NCBI RefSeq assembly: GCF_018449775.1
Contig: NZ_JAAVVB010000008.1
Span: 105,787-169,786, forward strand
Direction: 5' to 3'
DNA: 64,000 nucleotides
Source: Mucilaginibacter sp. dw_454
GTDB lineage: Bacteria; Bacteroidota; Bacteroidia; Sphingobacteriales; Sphingobacteriaceae
Shown here: in pieces, positions 44,200-51,656 of the stretch
Layout of the letters: the number at the start of each line of letters is the position of its first letter
Numbering within the stretch: the stretch's first letter is position 1
Made by a program: the position numbers and the translations under genes
The notes under the pieces: model-generated
Told to the model about the DNA's origin: nothing
The model's input: only the letters and a program-made list of their open reading frames with translations
Database searches by the model: none

Positions 44200-45030
44200 C
44201 TATTTTAACAAATGCATTACATCAGCCGGTTTGGCGCCGTCATGTACCAGTGCCATCAGGGCTTTGGTCATCCCAGCCGGGTTAGCGTGTTGGATAACAT
44301 TACGCCCGTAAACTATACCCTTAACACCTTGCTGCATCAGCCCGTAAGTTCTTTGCATGATTTCTTCGTCGCTGGCTTTGCCGCCGCCACGCACCAATAC
44401 CGGGATGTTACCGGCTATTTCTACGATGCGGTGATATTGGGTAACGTCATCGGTTGGGTCGGCTTTAATGATATCGGCACCCAGTTCTACCCCTTGTCTA
44501 ACCAGTGGGATGATCTTTGATGGGTCGCCATCAACCATGTAACCCCCGGCCTGGGTATTAGGGCGAAACACCAATGGCTCAATCATCAATGGCATTGCAT
44601 ATTGCTCGCAAACCGGTTTTATTTTCAGGATGTTTTGAATGCATTGATCGGCAACTTCAGGCTCGCCTGGAATACTGAACAAGTTTACCACCACACAGGT
44701 GGCGTCTAAACGCAAAGCTTGCTCAACCGGGTTTTCTATCATGCGGCTAAACAATGCTCTTGGCAAGTCTTTGCCGTATACGTTAGCTACGTCGGTACGT
44801 AAAACCAAAGACGGTTTATAGCGGCCAGGGATTGACTGTAGATATTGAGCCTGGCCGATAGTTAATTGTATAGCATCAGGTGCAGCATCAACCAAAACGT
44901 CGACGGCTTTTTTGATATTTTCTATTCCGTTTAAAAAGGGATATTCATTAAAAAATCCGTGGTCTATCGCCACGTCAAAGCAATTGCCCGAGCGGCCATT
45001 AAATAATCTGTTTAATCTGTAGGTCTTCAT
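44200..45030 (-). CDS. Class I aldolase, DhnA/LsrF/FbaB family
   Basis: The 276-residue TIM-barrel aldolase has DHG at 23-25, the Schiff-base lysine Lys189 in GADIIKADPTDD, and the phosphate-binding end VRGGGKASDEEIM plus GIVYGRNVIQHANP. Members include class I fructose-bisphosphate aldolase, LsrF, LacD-like tagatose enzymes and YihT of sulfoglycolysis. It is the first gene of the divergent run controlled, by position, by the GntR gene at 45427. In this set it would cleave the phosphorylated ketose into DHAP or glyceraldehyde phosphate and an aldehyde. Confidence 0.85.
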   Translation of the reverse strand: MKTYRLNRLFNGRSGNCFDVAIDHGFFNEYPFLNGIENIKKAVDVLVDAAPDAIQLTIGQAQYLQSIPGRYKPSLVLRTDVANVYGKDLPRALFSRMIENPVEQALRLDATCVVVNLFSIPGEPEVADQCIQNILKIKPVCEQYAMPLMIEPLVFRPNTQAGGYMVDGDPSKIIPLVRQGVELGADIIKADPTDDVTQYHRIVEIAGNIPVLVRGGGKASDEEIMQRTYGLMQQGVKGIVYGRNVIQHANPAGMTKALMALVHDGAKPADVMHLLK

Positions 45031-45313
45031 GTTAAATATATATATACGTTTTTATAGGTATTAGCTGCAAAATATGCCGATTGGTTATTGTAATTTAGGT
45101 TTAAACACCTAATATAAAAGCAAAATGCGGTTAATTTTAATATCTTGACACTAAACTTTAATGGTAACGGCATTAACAACCAGCCGCTTAACAGCTAATA
45201 GAAAACCCGTACAACTATAGGGAGTGCGATAATTAAAAACGTCAGCGACTTCTCCCTCGTTTAAGTTTATTGAAAAAAATAGCTTTTTGCTATATAAATA
45301 GGGTTACCGGGAC

Positions 45314-45345
45314 CAAACATAAAAAGTTTTACTTGTATATACAAG
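45314..45345 (-). promoter_or_regulatory. Candidate promoter of the aldolase operon
   Basis: Minus-strand -7 box TATGTTTG (45321-45314) fits TAnnTTTG, and CTTG at 45345-45342 serves as -33 box with 20 bases between. The -33 box is part of the GntR-type palindrome, so a bound repressor would shut this promoter. The same -7 octamer occurs before manA. Confidence 0.55.
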
Positions 45346-45346
45346 T
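45331..45346. promoter_or_regulatory. Perfect 16-bp palindrome, candidate GntR operator
   Basis: ACTTGTATATACAAGT is fully self-complementary and contains TGTA-N2-TACA, the shape known for HutC-subfamily GntR regulators. It lies between the divergent GntR gene and the aldolase operon and overlaps the operon promoter. Confidence 0.7.
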
Positions 45347-45376
45347 AAAATGCGAGGTTTTTAAAACGCGGTTTAC

Positions 45377-45406
45377 GTTGCGCTAAGTCACATTTTATTA
45401 CATTTG
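45377..45406 (+). promoter_or_regulatory. Candidate promoter of the GntR gene
   Basis: TACATTTG at 45399-45406 fits TAnnTTTG exactly, with GTTG at 45377-45380 as a -33 box 18 bases upstream. Start codon 20 bp downstream. The operator palindrome ends 31 bp before the -33 box, so autoregulation is possible. Confidence 0.55.
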
Positions 45407-45426
45407 TAATTGATTCGCCTAAATCT

Positions 45427-46143
45427 ATGAGTAAAAAAGAAATAATTCACCTATATAAAAAGATCATTGAAGACCTTAAATCTTTAATAGAAAAAGGCGA
45501 TTATAAAAAAGGCGATCTGCTACCGTCGGAGAATGAGCTTTGCAAGAAGTACGAAACCACGCGCGTTACTATAAGGCAAGCGCTTTCGGCTTTGGCAAAT
45601 ATGGGGTACATTACCCGCAAGCATGGTAAGGGCAGTATTGTATCCGAACCTAAAAGCGGCTTAGGTATTCTCTCATTAAGCGGAGTTACCGCCAACATTG
45701 GCGACCGCAAATTAACTACAACCATACTGCAAAAACCCATCAAAAAGGCCTGGCCCGACGATTTCTTTTTTGATTTGGGGGAGGATGAACTGGCGGCAGG
45801 CTGTATCTTCTTTTCGCGCCTGCGATATATTAATAATACGCCGGTGTTGTACGAGGAAACACATATCAGCAATGTTGATCTGCCTCATTTTTCGTCAAGA
45901 ACGTTGGAGAATAAATCGTTATTTAAGATCCTGAAAGAGCATTACAAGATCGAGGTGAAGGAAGGCGAGCAAAAGATCTGGGCCATTCATGCCGATAAAA
46001 ACATCAGCCATTTATTGAATATAAAGACAAGCCACCCCATAGTGCACATGAAGCGCCGCCTGCAAACCAACAATAAGGGCGTGCGCATTTACTCGTCTTT
46101 ATATTGTAATACCGAAGAAAATTTCCTGCAGGACAGCTTTTAA
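45427..46143 (+). CDS. GntR family transcriptional regulator (HutC/UTRA type)
   Basis: The 238-residue regulator has a winged helix (GDLLPSENELCKKYETTRVTIRQALSALANMGYITRKHGKGSIV) and a UTRA effector domain from about 90 (LAAGCIFFSRLRYINNTPVLYEETHISN, IKTSHPIVHMKRRL). It is divergent from the aldolase/Gfo-Idh/isomerase/kinase/oxidase run and has a perfect palindrome in the space between. The effector is probably a phosphorylated intermediate of that pathway. Its stop codon overlaps that of the convergent HAD gene by two bases. It is only distantly like the GntR at 27842. Confidence 0.88.
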   Translation: MSKKEIIHLYKKIIEDLKSLIEKGDYKKGDLLPSENELCKKYETTRVTIRQALSALANMGYITRKHGKGSIVSEPKSGLGILSLSGVTANIGDRKLTTTILQKPIKKAWPDDFFFDLGEDELAAGCIFFSRLRYINNTPVLYEETHISNVDLPHFSSRTLENKSLFKILKEHYKIEVKEGEQKIWAIHADKNISHLLNIKTSHPIVHMKRRLQTNNKGVRIYSSLYCNTEENFLQDSF

Positions 46144-46766
46144 TCCAGCTGATCTATACGTACCCAATCCATACCGGCAGCAATAGCCGATTGTACGCCT
46201 GGGTCGCCGTCTTCAAATACCAAACAATCTTTTGGTTCGATGCCTAATTTAATAGCCGCAGCCAAAAACGGATCAGGATAAGGTTTGCCATGAGGCGTTT
46301 CGCCGGCGCAAACTAAAGTTTCCACTAAATCGGCAATACCTAAAACGTTTAGTGTTTTTTCTACCGCTTCGCGCGATCCGCCCGAAACAACGGCAATCCT
46401 TACTTTACCGAAATGAGCTTTCAAGTGGTCAACCACATGTTCGACAGGTGTTATCTTGGCGATGTATTCGTCGTGGTAAAGTTGTTGGCGAACCTCCGCA
46501 AACTCTTCAGGGTCCATATTTGAACCATAGCGTTTGTTGATCTCTTTAACCACCGCAGGCACCGGCCAGCCGGCCAGCTCATCAATAATTTCGCCGTCGA
46601 TAGTTACGCCCTGATCGGCAGCAACTTTAATATAGGTTAGCGCGTGGGCCTTCATGTTGTCGGCCAGGGTGCCGTCGCAATCGTAAAGAAAAGCTTTGTA
46701 GCCTTTGTCGCTGCGCTGTAGCAGTTTTTCGTATTTAGATGGTGATGTTATTTCCATAAGCCGCAA
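46140..46766 (-). CDS. HAD superfamily hydrolase, beta-phosphoglucomutase/phosphatase-like
   Basis: A 208-residue HAD subfamily IA enzyme. Motif I is YDCDGTLADN (nucleophile and acid Asp), motif II SGGSR, motif III Lys in HGKPYPDPF, and motif IV FEDGDPGVQSA. It has a small helical cap between motifs I and II. Typical members dephosphorylate small sugar phosphates. Convergent with the GntR gene and followed upstream by a MITE-like repeat. It may remove excess sugar phosphate from the neighbouring pathway, which is inference. Confidence 0.87.
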   Translation of the reverse strand: MRLMEITSPSKYEKLLQRSDKGYKAFLYDCDGTLADNMKAHALTYIKVAADQGVTIDGEIIDELAGWPVPAVVKEINKRYGSNMDPEEFAEVRQQLYHDEYIAKITPVEHVVDHLKAHFGKVRIAVVSGGSREAVEKTLNVLGIADLVETLVCAGETPHGKPYPDPFLAAAIKLGIEPKDCLVFEDGDPGVQSAIAAGMDWVRIDQLD

Positions 46767-46803
46767 AGCTAGGAAAATGGGTCTAAGAAAACGTCATAAC
46801 AAA

Positions 46804-46978
46804 GTAGAGACGCAATATTTTGCGTCTCTGGATGTTGTTTTTAAACAGGCTATCGTCTTGTGGAACCCGAAGAATAAGTAAAAGACAGAAAAGCATTAAC
46901 GGCCTTTTCACTCAAACTACCGGGTTCCTCAGGATGATCTCCAGGGTGGTCAAAAGACGCAAAATATTGCGTCTCTAC
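46804..46978. mobile_element. MITE-like element with perfect 24-bp terminal inverted repeats
   Basis: The left end 46804-46827 (GTAGAGACGC...TTGCGTCT) is exactly complementary to the right end 46955-46978. Each end is itself nearly palindromic. Inside, a second imperfect inverted pair (ATCGTCTTGTGGAACCCG against CGGGTTCCTCAGGATGAT) makes the whole 175 bp a foldback. No gene is inside. The related ends also occur at 62480-62541. It abuts the stop codon of the DUF5107-TPR gene. Confidence 0.7.
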
Positions 46979-46980
46979 AT

Positions 46981-49900
46981 TCAGTCCTCGGAATATGCTT
47001 CCGCCATTTTTAAATGCAGGTTTGCGCCAAAGTGTTCGGCATCTATAGCCAGTACCTCATTGAAAGCTTTCGTTGCTTTGTCGTATTGTTCCAGGCCCAG
47101 ATAACCCAAACCTTGTATGTACAAACAATGCGCTCTGTTACGCAGATTCAGGTCATCATCAAAAATCAGCAAATTAGGTAGCGACACCGCGAAGTAATCG
47201 ATCTTCACTTCTTCGTTCAAATGCTTTTGGCCAAACTCTACCAGTTTGTTAAAAATCTTTTTTGCCCTTGCCTCATCGCCCAGTTTATTCCAGGCCAGGC
47301 CCTGGTAAAAGATCTTGTCGGGCTGCTGGTCGTTATAAAAAATAGCTGCCGACGGCTCGTCCAAACCTTCTGTCGCTTTGCGGAAATACCATTGCGATTG
47401 CTCTTTAGCATTCAGCCCTTCGTTAGCGCATCCCAGCCAATAAAACACGTCATTCTCAGCCGCGCCAAACAATTTACCCTCGCCCAAATTATGCGGATAA
47501 GTTTGTGCTTTTTCTAACAGGTCAATGGCAGCGGTAAACTCCCGACTATTAATCTTCTCGCAGGCTATCGCCACCAAACTATAAACATATTGGCCCGAGG
47601 CTTTGCCTTCGCCGCCCTCCCATGGATGAAACTGGCGCGCGCTGATCTGTTGCAGCGCTTTTTCATGATGACCTAAAAAGTTATGGATAGCCGCACGTTC
47701 CAAATAAATGTCGTCGCGCTCGGTAGTCGTTCTCAGATTATCCTCCAATAATTTAAGTCGATTGGCTGGGGCATAGTTCAAGCGTTTATACAGTTGATCC
47801 AACTCCATTAATATCCTTGCGTCGGTTTTATCCAGCGTAAAAGCTTTTTCGAAATAGGTGACCGCTTTATCATGTTCGCCGCGTTTATTGAAGTAGGCTA
47901 TGGCCAGGTTTCTTAAAACGGTTGGAAAGCTGTCATCCAATTGAGCAGAGCTTTCCCAGGCAGCAATGGCATCGTCGTACTGGCGTTTATCATACCATAA
48001 ATTACCCAGGTAATACGGCGCTTTAGCATCTGTTGGATTTAATTGAGAAGCCAATTGTAGTGCAGCAATATCTTCTAAGCGATCAGGAAAACATAGGTAC
48101 GGATCGGCTATTTCGGCTTTCTTTAGCAACTCGATAGCCTTAGATTCATTTCCTGATTGATGCTGAAAATAAGCCAGGTAATAATACACCATTGGATTAG
48201 TTGCATCGCTGGAAACAGCGTGTTGTAATAGCTCAGATGCTTCTTCATATAGCCCGGCATTAGCGTAATCTAAAGCATATTCTATAAAGTTCTGATCCCA
48301 GCCGCGAGATAGTTTGTTAAGTTTATCTAAATGAGTTTTGTTATGATCAGCCAGGTACAATTCAAACAGGGCACCCAGGTTAAAGGCATCACGTTTTAAA
48401 GCTTGTTGCGCTGTCGCGATAGCTTCATCAACCCTTCCTAATTTACGATATGCGGCAGATTGCAACACATATGCCTTGCTGTTATTGGCATTACGATCAA
48501 TAGCCGACTGGATATGATCCAGCGCCAGCTCATAATTGCTATTCATCAGGTCCAATTGCGCAACCATAAAGAACCCGCTGTCTTTCCAGGCGTTACTCCA
48601 CGTCGCTTTGTAAAAGGCATCGTAGGCCTCTTTGTTCTTGCCCTGAAATTTCAGCGCTAAGCCTAAATTGTAATATGGTTCGCTATCGTAAGGGTTTGGA
48701 TTTCTTTGGATGCTCGTCTCTACCGCCTTGCGAAAATACGGCTCGCTCTGCGCAAACTGCCCGCGACGCAGATACCAGGCACCTAGGGCGTTATTATTAC
48801 GAATATCTTTCGGATCGCGACGCAACGCTTCTTCATAATAAGACACCGGGCTATAAGTAGCATGGCGATATTGCTCCAGATGCTGTCCCGTCAAAAACAA
48901 CTGCTCGGTGTTCTCTACCTCCTCAGGCAATAAAGCAGGCTTGGCCGGCTCCGGTATGTTATTCAGTTTGTTAGTTGATGGATCGTAGCTTAACAATTCT
49001 TTGCCTTGCGATGGTGTTATGGTCACTAGCAATCGGTTCTCATCGATATTAGCTGCGCTGATGTTTTTTTCATATACCAGCTCCGGGCTGATGTCGGCAA
49101 TATCCTCCAATAATGTTTTACCCTCGTAGCTTAGTTTGATCTTCAGTTGCTTTTGTTCACCAGTCGTGTATACTTTCAGGTTGATGCTTTTATCTGCATA
49201 ATCCAAAGCCAACAGCACATCCTTACTTGCATTTTTGATGACACCCAAGTGGCTGTAAGGCATGAAGTATTGCGTGAAATGCTTTTCTTCGTTCGGCATT
49301 AACCAGCTAAAATCGGGTTGGTTGTCGGTAAACATACCGGTCATTAGTTCAATGTATGGGCCGTCCTCGTCGGTTAAGTTACGGTCCCAGGCCTGGCCGA
49401 AATCGCTATGACCCCAGGTCCACTGCTTTTTGCCGGGCGATACCTGGTGATTGGCCACATGCAGTAAACCGCCTTGCGTATCATGCTCATATCCGCCCAC
49501 AAAATCATAAGCCGAATTGATGGCCATGTACGACGTTGGCACCGGGATATTCTTATATCTCGAGATATCCGTACCCGGCGAATAATCAACTTTATAATAC
49601 GTGCCGGTAGCAATCGGAAAGGTCGACACATCGCGCTTGCCGTGATCAAACACTGCATTCACATCAGGCGGAAAAACCGACTGGTAATCGTCATTAACCT
49701 TAACCGCCGGATTGGCCCACCATAAAAAAGTTTGCGGCAGATAGGAGCGGTTAAGCAGTTTTGCTTTGATCTCGATGTATGCCTTATCGGGATATAAGGT
49801 AAAACCCGTCATGCCCTTGGTGTGGAACATGCGTTCTATCTCATTCGTCCAGATAGTTTTGCTGCCATCGGCATTACTTTCTATTCTATAATCGATAGGC

Positions 49901-50292
49901 TCAAAAGTGCTCGGGCGATGATGCTGCGGCCAGTTGAACTCGATACCACCCGAGATCCATGGACCGGTCAGACCCACTAACGCAGGTTTGATCACCTGGT
50001 TATAATACACAAAATGGCGCTCACGAATTTTATCATAAGCCATCTGGATGCGCCCGCCCAGTTCAGGCAAAATCATGATCTTAATGTACTTGTTCTCCAG
50101 GAAAAGGCCGATGTATTCTTTATCTTCTTTCTCGTCGTAGATTTTCTCGATCACCGGGTTTGGATACACCTTACCGCTGCTGCCCTGGTATACACGCTTT
50201 TCAAAAAACATCGGATTCTTGTCGGGTTTGCCGATGCCATAGGTTGGGATGGTAACTTTCTCTTCCCAGATATTTACAAATAGGTCACTCAT
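46981..50292 (-). CDS. DUF5107 and tetratricopeptide repeat protein
   Basis: A large protein of 1103 residues without signal peptide. The first about 350 residues match DUF5107, a mutarotase-like beta-sandwich (GGRIQMAYDKIRERHFVYYNQVIKPALVGLTGPWISGGIEFNWPQHHRP, here only quoted by its ends: GGRIQMAYDK and GGIEFNWPQH). From about 460 on, there are many TPR units (NNALGAWYLRRGQFAQSEPYF, EPYYNLGLALKFQGKNKEAYD, YYLAYFQHQSGNESKAIELL). It is last in the mutarotase - GH97 - porter - TPR operon, 8 bp behind the porter. The mutarotase-like domain suggests carbohydrate binding in the cytoplasm; function unknown. Confidence 0.82.
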   Translation of the reverse strand: MSDLFVNIWEEKVTIPTYGIGKPDKNPMFFEKRVYQGSSGKVYPNPVIEKIYDEKEDKEYIGLFLENKYIKIMILPELGGRIQMAYDKIRERHFVYYNQVIKPALVGLTGPWISGGIEFNWPQHHRPSTFEPIDYRIESNADGSKTIWTNEIERMFHTKGMTGFTLYPDKAYIEIKAKLLNRSYLPQTFLWWANPAVKVNDDYQSVFPPDVNAVFDHGKRDVSTFPIATGTYYKVDYSPGTDISRYKNIPVPTSYMAINSAYDFVGGYEHDTQGGLLHVANHQVSPGKKQWTWGHSDFGQAWDRNLTDEDGPYIELMTGMFTDNQPDFSWLMPNEEKHFTQYFMPYSHLGVIKNASKDVLLALDYADKSINLKVYTTGEQKQLKIKLSYEGKTLLEDIADISPELVYEKNISAANIDENRLLVTITPSQGKELLSYDPSTNKLNNIPEPAKPALLPEEVENTEQLFLTGQHLEQYRHATYSPVSYYEEALRRDPKDIRNNNALGAWYLRRGQFAQSEPYFRKAVETSIQRNPNPYDSEPYYNLGLALKFQGKNKEAYDAFYKATWSNAWKDSGFFMVAQLDLMNSNYELALDHIQSAIDRNANNSKAYVLQSAAYRKLGRVDEAIATAQQALKRDAFNLGALFELYLADHNKTHLDKLNKLSRGWDQNFIEYALDYANAGLYEEASELLQHAVSSDATNPMVYYYLAYFQHQSGNESKAIELLKKAEIADPYLCFPDRLEDIAALQLASQLNPTDAKAPYYLGNLWYDKRQYDDAIAAWESSAQLDDSFPTVLRNLAIAYFNKRGEHDKAVTYFEKAFTLDKTDARILMELDQLYKRLNYAPANRLKLLEDNLRTTTERDDIYLERAAIHNFLGHHEKALQQISARQFHPWEGGEGKASGQYVYSLVAIACEKINSREFTAAIDLLEKAQTYPHNLGEGKLFGAAENDVFYWLGCANEGLNAKEQSQWYFRKATEGLDEPSAAIFYNDQQPDKIFYQGLAWNKLGDEARAKKIFNKLVEFGQKHLNEEVKIDYFAVSLPNLLIFDDDLNLRNRAHCLYIQGLGYLGLEQYDKATKAFNEVLAIDAEHFGANLHLKMAEAYSED

Positions 50293-50300
50293 AGTACTGC

Positions 50301-51647
50301 TTAATGTCTTATTAAATTATCTTCCAGCTCTTCCAAAGTTTGACCTTTGGTTTCTTTTACTTTTGTTTTGATGAATAAAAATCCGCCGAAACAGATAGCA
50401 GCGTACAGGTAAAACGGACCATAAGTACCCAGCACCTTCGCGAGTATCGGGAAGGTGAACACCAGTATAAAATAGGCACCCCATAGTGATACTACTGCTA
50501 CTGTTGACGCTTCGCTTCGAATTTTATTAGGAAAGATCTCCGAGATCAACACCCAGGTAATTGGTGCAATGGAAATGGCGTAAATGCTGATCGCCAGTAA
50601 AACTGCTATCGATACTAAAATGGCGGCTGCATGGCTTTGTAGTAAAAATGCTAACACGATGTAAAGAATAGCTAAACCCAATGAACCAATCAGCATCAAT
50701 GGGCGACGCCCCAGTTTATCTACCTGCCACATGGCCAGCAGCGTGAACAGCAGATTAACAATACCGATAGATACCGTCTCAAAAAGTTGTTGGTTCAAGC
50801 TCGAACCTATTGAGGCAAATATGGTGGAGGTATAATTGAACACCACGTTAATACCGCAAAATTGTTGAAACACCGCTAGTGTTATTCCCACTAAAACCGC
50901 AGGCCGTACCGCTTTTTCAAAAACAGCCTTGAAACTCTTTTTGCCGCTACTACCCGCCAATGATTTTTGAATGGCTTGCATGGTATCATCAGCAAAACTG
51001 CCTGAGCCGATTTTAGCCAACACCGCTTTTGCTTTATCAGTATAGCCGGCTTTCATTAACCAGCGCGGGCTTTCGGGCAGCCAGATCACACCCACTAAAA
51101 ATACAGCTGATGGTATTACTCCCAGACCGAACATCCAGCGCCAGGCATCTACACCTTTATCGGCTAAAAAGTAATTGCACAAATTGGTTATCAGAATACC
51201 CAGGACAACCGTTAGTTGATTTATGGCAACATTTCTGCCCCGCACGGCAGCCGGTGAAATTTCGGCAATGTACATGGGGCAAAGCATGGAAGCCATACCC
51301 ACACCAATGCCGGCTGCAAAACGCATGATGACAAAAAATACCAGGCCTTTTGATAGGGCAATCCCAAGCGATGACACCGCGAAGATAAACGCAGCAACCA
51401 TCAATCCCGGGCGGCGGCCATAGCGCTCGGCCAGTCTACCTGCTATCAGGCACCCTACAATACAGCCTAATGCTAATGATCCCGTTAGGAAACCTTCCCA
51501 CAGCGGGTCGAGCATAAACTCTTTGCGTAAAAAAGGCAGCGCGCCGGATATCACAGCAAAATCGAACCCGAATAAATATCCGCCCAAGGCCGATATAAAT
51601 GAAATACCGACAATGTAAGCGCCGTTAAACTTGGTTATTTTCTCCAT
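50301..51647 (-). CDS. MFS sugar porter (galactose-type candidate)
   Basis: The 448-residue, 12-helix sugar porter has GGYLFGFDFAVISG, GRLAERYGRRPG, PESPRWLMKAG, FQQFCGINVVFNYTS and VKETKGQTLEEL. It is a relative of the porter at 24457, in the same family position, but serves a different operon. It lies between GH97 (9 bp) and the DUF5107-TPR gene (8 bp). Given the retaining GH97 and the mutarotase, galactose is the likely cargo (inference). Confidence 0.9.
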   Translation of the reverse strand: MEKITKFNGAYIVGISFISALGGYLFGFDFAVISGALPFLRKEFMLDPLWEGFLTGSLALGCIVGCLIAGRLAERYGRRPGLMVAAFIFAVSSLGIALSKGLVFFVIMRFAAGIGVGMASMLCPMYIAEISPAAVRGRNVAINQLTVVLGILITNLCNYFLADKGVDAWRWMFGLGVIPSAVFLVGVIWLPESPRWLMKAGYTDKAKAVLAKIGSGSFADDTMQAIQKSLAGSSGKKSFKAVFEKAVRPAVLVGITLAVFQQFCGINVVFNYTSTIFASIGSSLNQQLFETVSIGIVNLLFTLLAMWQVDKLGRRPLMLIGSLGLAILYIVLAFLLQSHAAAILVSIAVLLAISIYAISIAPITWVLISEIFPNKIRSEASTVAVVSLWGAYFILVFTFPILAKVLGTYGPFYLYAAICFGGFLFIKTKVKETKGQTLEELEDNLIRH

Positions 51648-51656
51648 TAATTTAGG

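Larger units (their letters stand above)
45031..45426. promoter_or_regulatory. 396-bp intergenic control region between aldolase operon and GntR gene
   Basis: AT-rich region with no open frame of note. It contains the operator palindrome and two facing promoters listed separately. It also has an inverted pair TTAGGT-N6-ACCTAA at 45095-45112 near the aldolase start, and a small hairpin ATAGC-TTTTT-GCTAT around 45278. If the promoter at 45314-45345 is used, the aldolase message has a leader of about 280 bases. Confidence 0.6.

Noticed and set aside
41338..45030. Standard sulfoquinovose pathway
   Set aside because: PfkB kinase and LsrF-type aldolase fit, but there is no sulfoquinovosidase, no sulfonate exporter and no lactaldehyde reductase of the known type; kept only as one alternative.
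46820..47104. 94-codon frame across the MITE-like element and the end of the DUF5107-TPR gene
   Set aside because: It reads through the foldback repeat and the antisense of a conserved gene.
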